Of a stretch of DNA of 64,000 bases, positions 9,859 through 17,849 are shown one piece after another; within the stretch, counting starts at the first letter, position 1; the number at the start of each line of letters is the position of its first letter. The notes beneath the pieces are model-generated. The model was given only the letters and a program-made list of their open reading frames with translations, was not told the DNA's origin and did no database searches. The DNA is from an uncultured Clostridium sp. (GTDB lineage: Bacteria; Bacillota; Clostridia; Clostridiales; Clostridiaceae), in the NCBI RefSeq assembly GCF_934754925.1, contig NZ_CAKVJA010000010.1, positions 7,632 through 71,631 of the forward strand, in the 5' to 3' direction. The position numbers and the translations under genes are program-made.

Positions 9859-9893
9859 AAAACTACCACTATAAAAACCTATAGTGGTAGTTT
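9859..9893 (-). terminator. Terminator hairpin in the lysA leader
   Basis: AACTACCACTATA pairs with TATAGTGGTAGTT, followed by T residues, about 40 nt before the lysA start and after the riboswitch. It is the probable off-state structure of the switch. Confidence 0.88.
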
Positions 9894-9959
9894 TATTTAT
9901 TAAAATGCAATTTTTATCTCAAATAAATTCAATTATTTAAAATTGAATAATTTAATAAT

Positions 9960-10135
9960 CGCACCTTTTTAGCACTCCACTTCCGTGACAGTTATGCATA
10001 TGTTATATACATACCCAGAAATAACCTTTTACATAAGTTATCCCTTCGGCTGTTATACCTTTCATAAATAATCTTTGCCTGTCGACTCCTATTTATTACT
10101 ATTTATATACAGCACCTCTAACATAGGTATTCTAT
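9960..10135 (-). promoter_or_regulatory. Lysine riboswitch (L box) upstream of lysA
   Basis: On the minus strand: TTAGAGGTGCTG (10111-10122), an AGTAAT segment, CAGCCGAAGGG, CTGGGT, ACTGTCACG and GGAGTGCTA (around 9971-9979) occur in the order of the lysine aptamer. It sits directly before the lysA terminator hairpin. Lysine should terminate transcription. Confidence 0.95.
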
Positions 10136-10224
10136 TAGCTTATATATTGTATGTTTATGTTTAATAATATGATACCATATAACTATAATTATTCAACCAT
10201 ATTTTTTATATAATTCCATTTTAA

Positions 10225-10899
10225 TTATATACTTCTATATTTATCCATAAGGCTACTCATAGTATCTCCATTTGATGGTGGTGTATAAGTAATAGCATTA
10301 GCCCCGGCTTCTATAGTCATTCTTATACTTTCTTCAGTTGGTCCACCTGTTGCTATAACCGGAAATTCTGGAAACTCTTTTCTTATTCTTCTTACTATTT
10401 CAGGAGTATTCTTTCCTCCAGATATATTTAATATTGTAGCTCCGGCCTCTATTCTTTCTCTTATATTTTCATCAATAGAAACTACTGTAACTATTAAAGG
10501 AATATCTATTGTTTCTCTTATCTTTGAAACTACTTGATTAGATGTAGGAGAATTTACAACTACACCCATGGCCCCTTTAAATTCTGCATCTAAAGCTAAA
10601 TTAACTACTCTTTTGCCTTGAGTTATACCTCCTCCAACTCCACAAAAAACAGGCACATCTGCTGCCATAACTAATGCTGATGTTATTAACGGTTGAGGAG
10701 TAAATGGATATACAGCTATTATTGCATCTGCATTAGTGTTTCTTATAATTGCAACATCAGTTGTAAATAGTAATGACTTTATTCTCTTTCCAAATATCTT
10801 TATTCCTGAACAATCTCTAATACAAGATGGTACTTCTACTACATGACTTCTCAATAGTCCCTTAATTTCAGGAACAGTTTTATTTCTTTTTATCTCCAT
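10225..10899 (-). CDS. TIM-barrel protein of unknown function
   Basis: 224 residues, no signal peptide or membrane segment. Alternating beta/alpha pattern with a GVGGGI loop, an NISGGK segment, and a C-terminal VIATGGPTEES strand-loop resembling the phosphate-binding site of TIM barrels such as NanE or ThiE-like enzymes. Related proteins are often labelled simply as hydrolase. No catalytic assignment can be defended. ATG follows AGGGGTG. It is transcribed towards the lysA riboswitch and away from the DUF1576 gene; the 249-bp divergent gap holds both promoters. Confidence 0.7.
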   Translation of the reverse strand: MEIKRNKTVPEIKGLLRSHVVEVPSCIRDCSGIKIFGKRIKSLLFTTDVAIIRNTNADAIIAVYPFTPQPLITSALVMAADVPVFCGVGGGITQGKRVVNLALDAEFKGAMGVVVNSPTSNQVVSKIRETIDIPLIVTVVSIDENIRERIEAGATILNISGGKNTPEIVRRIRKEFPEFPVIATGGPTEESIRMTIEAGANAITYTPPSNGDTMSSLMDKYRSI

Positions 10900-11040
10900 T
10901 AAAACACCCCTATTACTAAATTTCTAAATCTTATTATACTATTTTAAATCAAATTTTAAAGAAGTTTATAATAAATTGCTCTAAATTTAACAGTTAGTCT
11001 ATAAATTTTAATAATTATTTGATAAAATATGTTTATATAT

Positions 11041-11121
11041 AACTAAATTTTAAAGTATAGTATTACTTTCAAATTTAGTTGTCAAACGTTATTATTATAA
11101 AATTTTAATAATAATAATGTT
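11041..11121 (+). promoter_or_regulatory. Two consecutive leader hairpins before the DUF1576 gene
   Basis: Hairpin A (11041-11080) pairs AACTAAATTT with AAATTTAGTT plus an inner AAAGTA/TACTTT. Hairpin B (11085-11121) pairs AACGTTATTATTAT with its complement with one G-T wobble and is followed by a T-run. The RBS GGAGG follows at once. B looks like a terminator in the leader, so attenuation is possible. No known riboswitch class was recognised. Confidence 0.5.
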
Positions 11122-11148
11122 TTTTAGAAATTTGGATGGAGGTTTTAA

Positions 11149-12390
11149 ATGAAATTATTAAAAAATTATTATCCACCCTATGTAATCCTTTCCATTTTGT
11201 ATTTGTTTTTTATTGTATTTGCTTTTTGCTTAGATTCACCCTCTGAAATCTTTCATGGTCTAAAATCTATAATATTATCTTCTGATATATTAATTACTGA
11301 TTATATGGAACTTGGTGGAATTGGAGCTGCTTTAGTAAATGCTGCTATGACAAGTTTATTATCGCTATTTCTTTTAATTATTATAGGAATTAAGCCTAAT
11401 GGTTCAACAATAATGTCCTTATGGCTTATGACTGGGTTCTCTTTTCTAGGTAAAAACATATTTAATATTTGGCCTATTATATTTGGTGTTTATTTATTTT
11501 CCAGATATCAAAAAGAACAATTTCTTAATTATACATTAGTTGCTTTATTAGGTACTTCACTTTCTCCTATAGTAAGTCAAATTAGCTTTAATAACAATGA
11601 GTATACCTTATTTTCAATAACATTAGGTATACTAGTTGGTATTGTAGTAGGTTTTGTCCTACCACCTATAGCTTCCTATAGCATAAAGGCTCATAATGGG
11701 TATAATTTATACAATATTGGGTTTGCTAGTGGATTACTTGCTACATTGCTAATGTCAATAATGAGAGGCTTTGGCATTAACTTAGATTCTAGGCTTATTT
11801 GGCATAGTGGATCAAATAACATTTTATTTATTTTACTCATTATTTGTTGTATTTATTTAATTGCTATTGGTATTATTTACGGTAAAAATAACAAAGATAC
11901 TCTTACTAATATAAATAGACAAACTGGTAGATTAATAAGTGATTTTTATATCTTATTTGGAGAAACTTCATATATTAATATGGGTATATTAGGTATATTA
12001 GCTACTTGTTTTGTTGTTCTTATTGGTGGAGATTTAAATGGTGCTACTATATGTGGGATTTTTACTATAATAGGATTTGGGTGTTTTGGTAAAAATATCA
12101 AAAATACTATACCTATAGTTATGGGTGCAACTATAGCTGCCATATTTAATATAAATGACGTCACTTCTCCTTCCCTACTGCTATCTATATTATTTTCTAC
12201 TACACTAGCTCCCATTTGTGGTAAATTTGGATGGAAATATGGTGTTTTAGCTGGTATAATTCATGTTAATATAGTTACAAATATAGGATATTTACATGGT
12301 GGTCTTAATCTTTATAATAATGGTTTAGCTGGAGGCTTTGTTGCAATGATATTAATTCCATTAATAACCACCTTTAAAAAGGAGATCTAA
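11149..12390 (+). CDS. DUF1576 family multi-pass membrane protein
   Basis: 413 residues with about 11-12 hydrophobic helices and very few charged residues. Two similar halves, each with GFxFxGKN (GFSFLGKNIFN near 100, GFGCFGKNIKN near 310), suggest an internal duplication typical of transport-like proteins. Repeated NLYNxGFA / NLYNNGLA motifs mark the end of each half. The fold and repeat style match DUF1576 proteins, whose substrate is unknown. The gene runs into the next one with a 3-nt gap, so the two are translationally coupled. The leader contains a terminator-like hairpin. Confidence 0.8.
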   Translation: MKLLKNYYPPYVILSILYLFFIVFAFCLDSPSEIFHGLKSIILSSDILITDYMELGGIGAALVNAAMTSLLSLFLLIIIGIKPNGSTIMSLWLMTGFSFLGKNIFNIWPIIFGVYLFSRYQKEQFLNYTLVALLGTSLSPIVSQISFNNNEYTLFSITLGILVGIVVGFVLPPIASYSIKAHNGYNLYNIGFASGLLATLLMSIMRGFGINLDSRLIWHSGSNNILFILLIICCIYLIAIGIIYGKNNKDTLTNINRQTGRLISDFYILFGETSYINMGILGILATCFVVLIGGDLNGATICGIFTIIGFGCFGKNIKNTIPIVMGATIAAIFNINDVTSPSLLLSILFSTTLAPICGKFGWKYGVLAGIIHVNIVTNIGYLHGGLNLYNNGLAGGFVAMILIPLITTFKKEI

Positions 12391-12393
12391 CTT

Positions 12394-12738
12394 ATGAAAT
12401 TTAAAATCGAAAAAAACATCAAAATTATTAATGAATTAATAACTTATTTTTACAAACTTGGAACTATTGATGTTCACATTGATTTAACTTCTGATGATGA
12501 AAATTCATATTTTAACATCTATGGACAAGTTAATAATATTTCAAAAGATGAATTAGAGTATTTAGCCTGTATTCTAAATACTCCAAGGCAATACGAAGTT
12601 GAAAATTATTATTGGAATCTTGGAGGTGAATGTGAGTTTGACTCTGAACTGACACTAGTAGGAATGATGATAAACTCAGCCAAAGTTTCTTATAAAGATG
12701 GTATTTTAAAAATTAGTATACTTCGTGAAGAAAACTAA
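12394..12738 (+). CDS. Small hypothetical protein coupled to the DUF1576 gene
   Basis: 114 residues, acidic, soluble, with alternating beta-like segments and no recognised domain. It starts 3 nt after the DUF1576 stop, behind AGGAG located inside that gene, which implies one mRNA and possibly a cytoplasmic partner of the membrane protein. I do not recognise the family. Confidence 0.75.
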   Translation: MKFKIEKNIKIINELITYFYKLGTIDVHIDLTSDDENSYFNIYGQVNNISKDELEYLACILNTPRQYEVENYYWNLGGECEFDSELTLVGMMINSAKVSYKDGILKISILREEN

Positions 12739-12772
12739 ATTGTTAGTTAAAGCTTAAGTACCGTGATACCGA

Positions 12773-12838
12773 AAATTAATGATATAACCTCCATTAAGTC
12801 ATATAATACTTCCTTCCGGTTATATCATTAATTTTTCT
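12773..12838 (+). terminator. Terminator of the DUF1576 operon
   Basis: A 17-bp perfect stem, AAATTAATGATATAACC with its complement, around a 28-nt loop, ending in a T-run. It can also serve sfsA on the opposite strand. Confidence 0.8.
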
Positions 12839-12886
12839 CTATCACTAGCTTTAAAGCTAAAAGATACAATTTATCTACAGAACACC

Positions 12887-13579
12887 TTAAAGAATAATTT
12901 CAACAGGATTATTTATTTCTATACTATCCTCTGTTACTATACAATTATACGCAAAAATATCTACTCCACTTTCTTTTGCAAATCTTAGTGCATCTCCAAA
13001 TTCCTTATCTCTTATGTCATTTGGCGAGAATTTCTTTACATCTTCTAATTGTATTAAAAACATTGCACCAGCTCCATAACCTTGTTTTTTAGCTTCAACT
13101 AATTCTAATAAATGTCTAGCTCCCCTTTCTGTTGGTGCATCTGGAAACCTAGCATATCCATTCTCCTCTAAAGTAACTCCCTTTACTTCTAGAAAATATT
13201 CCTTTTCATCATCTGTAGATATCTTAAAGTCAAATCTACTTTTTCCAAATGTCTTTTCTCTCAAAATATTAGTATACTCTTCTAACCCCTTTATTTTTTT
13301 ATTTCTTAATGCTTCATCAACCACCTTATTGGGTATTTGTGAATCTATACTTATAAGTTTTTCTTCTTTATATACAGCAATTAAATCATAGGGGGTCTTC
13401 CTTGTAGGATTAGATTCTTCTCTTAAAAATACAGTACATCCAGGTATTAATATTTCTCTACATCGACCTGTATTAGGTACATGAACCTTTATTTCTTCTT
13501 CATTTAGCTTTACAATTGCATTAAACCTATTAGGTCTACTTACAAACTCTGCTTTAAGTATTTTTTTATTATATTTCAT
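12887..13579 (-). CDS. sfsA: SfsA family DNA/RNA nuclease
   Basis: 230 residues, the family's usual length. N-terminal OB-like part with FVSRPNRFNAIV and HVPNTGRCREI, then a nuclease-type domain with KSRFDFK and LEVKGVTLEE, where Asp/Glu-x-Lys residues form the PD-(D/E)XK-like site. SfsA was first described as a sugar-fermentation stimulation protein; binding and cleavage of nucleic acid is known for the family. ATG follows AAGGAG. Its upstream side is the DnaA-box region. Confidence 0.93.
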   Translation of the reverse strand: MKYNKKILKAEFVSRPNRFNAIVKLNEEEIKVHVPNTGRCREILIPGCTVFLREESNPTRKTPYDLIAVYKEEKLISIDSQIPNKVVDEALRNKKIKGLEEYTNILREKTFGKSRFDFKISTDDEKEYFLEVKGVTLEENGYARFPDAPTERGARHLLELVEAKKQGYGAGAMFLIQLEDVKKFSPNDIRDKEFGDALRFAKESGVDIFAYNCIVTEDSIEINNPVEIIL

Positions 13580-13655
13580 GTTTTCTCCTTATAATATTAC
13601 ATTTTCTCTTAATATTATTAATTTATTTATAAAATATTATATCTCCTAATAATAG

Positions 13656-13928
13656 TTATCCACAACTTTTCATTTTACAATTTAACTTTTTATTTGTATA
13701 TTTAGTAAAAAACCATGTTATCCACAATTTTTGTCCACAATTATGTTAATACTGTTGATAACTTTTTATTAGAATGCTTGTTCGATATTTTTAATTCAAC
13801 ATTCTATCTGCTTTTTCTACAATACCCCCTATCTTGTTATATATTTTTCTGATACCCTAATATATTGTGTCAATAGCTTTAGAAAAGTTTTCAACAGTTT
13901 TTTAAAGTTATCCACATTTTGTGGATAA
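13656..13928. promoter_or_regulatory. DnaA-box cluster in a non-coding gap
   Basis: Exact TTATCCACA boxes lie at 13656-13664, 13718-13726 and 13908-13916, and its reverse complement at 13920-13928; the last two face each other 3 nt apart. Near matches are TTGTCCACA (13731), TGTTGATAA (13753) and TTTTCAACA (13888). Four exact boxes in 273 bp is far above chance for a 9-mer with three C residues in this A+T-rich DNA. The flanks are very A+T-rich and gene-free (13580-14124). No dnaA or dnaN is nearby, so a DnaA-titration or regulatory cluster is more likely than oriC. Confidence 0.75.
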
Positions 13929-14070
13929 CTTTTAACATTATTAAGATACTTTTTTCATATAAATAAAACTATTCACATTAATTTATTTGTAAAACTTTCT
14001 TTAACTATTAATTATAATTCTCTATTTTTTAACTTATTACACTTATTTAAAATTATTTAAAGTAAAAAAT

Positions 14071-14117
14071 AAACTGTAGTCTATTAGATTATTTTCATCT
14101 AATTTAAACTACAGTTT
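14071..14117 (-). terminator. Terminator after the 58-residue membrane protein gene
   Basis: AAACTGTAGT/ACTACAGTTT outer stem and TTAGAT/ATCTAA inner stem, 8 nt past the stop codon of the small gene. Confidence 0.75.
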
Positions 14118-14124
14118 AATTAAT

Positions 14125-14301
14125 TTAAAGTAATTTCTTATTCATAAATATTGTTACTAAATATTGAATTATAAATATTCCTGGGCCTAAAAGCGCTGTT
14201 AATATAGGCCATACAAACTGATTTTGCACTTTTTCTTTAGCTAATTTATATGAGCAAAATACTGCTGCTATTAATAATCCATATGAAACTATGTATGCCA
14301 T
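14125..14301 (-). CDS. Small two-helix membrane protein (58 residues)
   Basis: Reading the minus strand from ATG at 14299-14301 gives 58 residues ending at TAA. Helix one is about residues 4-20, then a basic loop (KLAKEK), then helix two about 31-53 containing a LGPGIF turn, and a basic tail. GGGGG lies 8 nt upstream and a terminator follows, so it looks like a genuine gene. Function is unknown. It diverges from ptsG. Confidence 0.65.
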   Translation of the reverse strand: MAYIVSYGLLIAAVFCSYKLAKEKVQNQFVWPILTALLGPGIFIIQYLVTIFMNKKLL

Positions 14302-14488
14302 TTGGTCATCCCCCTAATATTTAATACTTTTTTATTGTATATAATAAATTTTAAAATCTCAATAATAATAAATTAAATTTCATTATTATTTATAAAATTT
14401 TAATTTATTAATTTTCTTTTAAAAAATTTTCAAAAAACCTTTACATTTTTTTTTTACTATGCTATCATATCTATTGTAATTTAATAAT

Positions 14489-14601
14489 CAAGCGTGTTAC
14501 TGGTAATGCAGGCAAGGCTTAAATATGTATAAATTATTAATTAATCTCAAATAATATTTAAGGATAATTATATAATTTATAGATGTTTGAGCCTTTTTTT
14601 A
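14489..14601 (+). promoter_or_regulatory. RAT antiterminator and terminator of the ptsG leader (GlcT/LicT type)
   Basis: GTGTTACTGGTAATGCAGGC (14494-14513) matches the RNA antiterminator bound by GlcT-type proteins. It overlaps the 5' arm of a long terminator: GGCTTAAATATG... pairs with ...ATGTTTGAGCC (14516-14593), followed by seven T residues. Binding of a PTS-regulated antiterminator protein would block the terminator when glucose is present. No glcT gene is in this window. Confidence 0.88.
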
Positions 14602-14682
14602 TTGTTTAATAACAATACTGTATAAAGCTCATGCTATTATATTTATTTAATTCAAAATAAAATTTTAGGAGGAATAATCACG

Positions 14683-16362
14683 ATGATGCAATTTTTACAA
14701 AGAATTGGTAAAGCTATAATGCTTCCAATTGCTGCCCTTCCAATTGCAGGTATATTACTTGGTATCGGTGGTGCTTTCTTAGGTATCGCAACTTTACAAG
14801 ATGCTCCTGCAATATATAGAGGATTAATTACTTTTGTTAACATTCCTGCAGTTACTGCTGTATTAACAGTTATGAAAAATGTAGGAGATATCGTATTTGG
14901 TAACTTACCAATATTATTTGCTGTTGGTGTTGCTGTTGGTTTAGCTAAAAAAGATAAAGGTACTGCTGCTTTAGCTGCTGTATTCGGATTCTTAGTAATG
15001 AACCAAGTTATATCTACACTTTTAGCTTTAGGTGTTACTCAATTAGGAGTTGTTACTCCTGATTCAGTTGGTAACTACAGTTCATATGTTACTACTAGCG
15101 TTGGTATATTCACATTAAATATGTCAGTATTTGGTGGTATAATTACTGGTTTAATAACTGCTTTATTACACAATAGATTCCATACAATTCAATTACCAGC
15201 TATTATAGGATTCTTCTCTGGATCAAGATTCGTTCCTATAGTTACTGCTGTTACTATGGCGTTTGTTGGTGCTATATTAGCATTCATATGGCCAGTTGTT
15301 CAAGATGGTATTAGCGTATTATCTACATTAGTTAAAAATGCTGGTGCAATCGGAACATTCTTCTACGGATTAATTGAAAGAGCATTAATACCATTTGGTT
15401 TACATCACGTATTCTATACTCCATTCTGGTATAGTTCATTAGTTGAAGGTAATGTTTTAGTTAATGGTTCTGTTCAAACTGTTGCCGGTGCAAATACTGC
15501 ATACTTCGTTCAATTATCAAGCATGTCAAGCTTAGTTGGTGCTTCTGCTTCAACTATGAGTGATATAATTAGTGGAACTACTAGATTTATGGCTGGTAAA
15601 TTCCCATTCATGATGTTTGGTCTTCCTGGTGCTGCATTTGCTATGTACAAAGCTGCTAAACCAAGCAAGAAAAAAGTTGTTGGTTCATTATTAGCTACAG
15701 CTGCATTAACATCATTCTTAACTGGTATAACTGAACCTTTAGAATTTACATTCTTATTTGTTGCTCCAGCTTTATATGTTGTACACTGTGTATTTGCAGG
15801 TTTAGCATTCTTCTTAATGGATGTATTAAATGTATTCATAGGTATGACATTCTCTGGTGGTGTAATTGACTATGCATTATTTGGTTTACTTCCAGCTGGT
15901 GCTGGTGTTCCAACTAACTGGTATTGGGTTTTAGCTGTTGGTGCTGTATTTGCAGTATTATACTATGTAGTATTCTACTTCTTAATCACTAAGTTAAACT
16001 TAAAAACTCCAGGTAGAGAAGATGATAACGAAGAAACTAAGTTATTCACAAAAGCTGATTACCAAAAAGGTAAAGATGCTGCTTCTGAAGCTGCTCCAAC
16101 AAAAACTTCTGCTAAAGGTGAAATAGCTGAAAAGGCTCCTCTAGTATTAGCTGCTTTAGGTGGAGAAGCAAACATAGTATCTGTTGATGCTTGTATCACA
16201 AGATTAAGAGTTGAAGTAAAAGATAAGGCAAATGTTAACAAGGATGAATTAAAGAACCTTGGTGCTGCTGGTGTTGTTGAAGTTGGTAACGGAATTCAAG
16301 CAATATTCGGTGCAAAAGCAGATGCTTACAAGAATGCTATAAACGAAATTCTTGGTGAATAA
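14683..16362 (+). CDS. ptsG: PTS glucose-type permease, EIICB fused
   Basis: 559 residues. The EIIC domain (about 1-440) has roughly ten membrane segments and the GITEPLEFTFLF signature. A linker leads to the EIIB domain (about 480-559) with DACITRLRV holding the phosphorylated cysteine, and an ending NGIQAIFG segment. EIIA is absent, so a separate EIIA must donate phosphate. It imports and phosphorylates a hexose, most likely glucose. N-acetylglucosamine is the main alternative, but the GlcT-like leader favours glucose. Codon use is strongly biased, as in highly expressed genes. AGGAGG precedes the first of two adjacent ATGs. Confidence 0.9.
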   Translation: MMQFLQRIGKAIMLPIAALPIAGILLGIGGAFLGIATLQDAPAIYRGLITFVNIPAVTAVLTVMKNVGDIVFGNLPILFAVGVAVGLAKKDKGTAALAAVFGFLVMNQVISTLLALGVTQLGVVTPDSVGNYSSYVTTSVGIFTLNMSVFGGIITGLITALLHNRFHTIQLPAIIGFFSGSRFVPIVTAVTMAFVGAILAFIWPVVQDGISVLSTLVKNAGAIGTFFYGLIERALIPFGLHHVFYTPFWYSSLVEGNVLVNGSVQTVAGANTAYFVQLSSMSSLVGASASTMSDIISGTTRFMAGKFPFMMFGLPGAAFAMYKAAKPSKKKVVGSLLATAALTSFLTGITEPLEFTFLFVAPALYVVHCVFAGLAFFLMDVLNVFIGMTFSGGVIDYALFGLLPAGAGVPTNWYWVLAVGAVFAVLYYVVFYFLITKLNLKTPGREDDNEETKLFTKADYQKGKDAASEAAPTKTSAKGEIAEKAPLVLAALGGEANIVSVDACITRLRVEVKDKANVNKDELKNLGAAGVVEVGNGIQAIFGAKADAYKNAINEILGE

Positions 16363-16401
16363 TTTTTCATAAAAATTTGATGTATTTAAAATATTAGAGT
16401 T

Positions 16402-16428
16402 AAAAAAGTGGCTTAATGCCACTTTTTT
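16402..16428. terminator. Bidirectional terminator between ptsG and cfa-like gene
   Basis: AAGTGGC/GCCACTT stem with TTTTTT on either strand, between two convergent genes. Confidence 0.88.
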
Positions 16429-16469
16429 ATTTATATTTTAATATATTTAATTATGATAATTAATTTAAA

Positions 16470-17648
16470 CTATTTATACATATACTCTCTTGTCATAGGC
16501 AAATTATTGTTAACTCCTTTAACAAATAATATTTGATGTAAGTCTATTACTCCATTATTAAATGAAGCTGCACAAGAATATAAATACATTCTCCACATTC
16601 TTATAAATTTTTCATCAAACATTTTTCTAACTTCATCTATATTATCATCAAAGTTTTTTGCCCAATGTAGCAATGTTTCTTTATAGTGTAACCTTAAATT
16701 TTCAACATCAATTGTATGATATTTATAATCAGCTGATATCTCTATTATCTCTCTAAAACTTGGTATAACTCCTCCTGGGAATATATATTTCTTTATCCAA
16801 GCATCACCCTCTGATTCCTTAAGTCCACTTATGTAATGTAATAAGAATAATCCTCCTGATTTTAATACAGCATCAACGCTTTCAAAGAATAAATCGTAAT
16901 TTGGTCTTCCTACATGTTCTAACATTCCAACACTTACAACTCTATCAAATGAGAGTCCACTCTTTTTTAGCTCTCTATAATCCATTAATCTTACATCTAA
17001 TAAATCTTCAAGGTTATTTTCTTTTATTCTTTTTTTAAATTTTTTATATTGTTCTTCACTTAATGTTATTCCTAATCCTTTAACTTTGTATTGTTTAGCT
17101 GCTTCTATAAGTAATCCTCCCCATCCGCAACCAATATCAAGCAAAGTTAATCCTTCTCTTAAATTAAGCTTTTTTAATATATGATTAATTTTATTTATTT
17201 GTGCATCATGCAATGATTCATTTTCATTTTTAAAATATGCACAAGAATAGCTTAAGGTATCATCTAGCCATATTTTATAAAAGTCATTTCCTATATCATA
17301 ATGTGATGAAACTTCCTGCTTCTGCTTTTTCATAGAGGTTGATCCACAAAATATCTTATTTAAACTTCTAAAGTTTGTAGAAAACTTATCTATACATTTT
17401 AGTAATTCATCAAATACAGTAAACATATCACCTTCTATTTCTAGATCCCCATTCATATAAGCTTCACCAAATGTTAATGAAGTACTAGTTAATAGATCTT
17501 TCTTTTTTAATGGTGCATTTAATATTATTCTAAACTTAGGTTCGTCATAACCTACTTTTATTTCTTCGCCATCCCAAAACTTTAATTTAAAGGAAAGCTC
17601 ATCAAAGTTTTTTAGAAAGGTTTTAAAAAAACTTTTCTCTATATCCAT
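16470..17648 (-). CDS. cfa: Cyclopropane-fatty-acyl-phospholipid synthase family methyltransferase
   Basis: 392 residues. The N-terminal lipid-binding part is followed by the SAM site LLDIGCGWGGLLIEAA (about residue 180), then LSEEQYKKFK and VSVGMLEHVG motifs and a C-terminal LHHW-like region, as in CFA synthases. They add a methylene bridge to double bonds of membrane lipid acyl chains. An in-frame upstream ATG exists at 17690, but the ATG at 17646-17648 follows GGAG by 8 nt and gives the normal start. A long hairpin (17685-17756) lies in its leader. The neighbours are a radical SAM gene and mntP on the same strand. Confidence 0.9.
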   Translation of the reverse strand: MDIEKSFFKTFLKNFDELSFKLKFWDGEEIKVGYDEPKFRIILNAPLKKKDLLTSTSLTFGEAYMNGDLEIEGDMFTVFDELLKCIDKFSTNFRSLNKIFCGSTSMKKQKQEVSSHYDIGNDFYKIWLDDTLSYSCAYFKNENESLHDAQINKINHILKKLNLREGLTLLDIGCGWGGLLIEAAKQYKVKGLGITLSEEQYKKFKKRIKENNLEDLLDVRLMDYRELKKSGLSFDRVVSVGMLEHVGRPNYDLFFESVDAVLKSGGLFLLHYISGLKESEGDAWIKKYIFPGGVIPSFREIIEISADYKYHTIDVENLRLHYKETLLHWAKNFDDNIDEVRKMFDEKFIRMWRMYLYSCAASFNNGVIDLHQILFVKGVNNNLPMTREYMYK

Positions 17649-17684
17649 ATAGTTAACTCCTCTCTTCAAGTTATAAAATAAATT

Positions 17685-17756
17685 AACCATTGCTATTAAT
17701 ATATATTTATGGCGCTATATGAGAATTTAATAAATATATTATTAATAACAATGGTT
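17685..17756. repeat. Long hairpin between the radical SAM gene and cfa
   Basis: AACCATTG/CAATGGTT and TATTAATA/TATTAATA-type arms, interrupted by single mismatches, give a stem of roughly 27 bp around a loop that contains the only G+C-rich bases (GGCGC). No T-run follows. It could be a leader structure for cfa or a small non-autonomous repeat. Confidence 0.6.
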
Positions 17757-17849
17757 TAAAGCTTTTTAACTTCTATATTAAATTATTCCATTTTTTATGA
17801 AATTTATTCAATATTACACCTAATTTATTTAATTTTACCTAATTCCTTA

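Noticed and set aside
13656..13928. Chromosomal origin oriC
   Set aside because: No dnaA, dnaN, rpmH or gyrase genes nearby; the box cluster alone does not show origin function.
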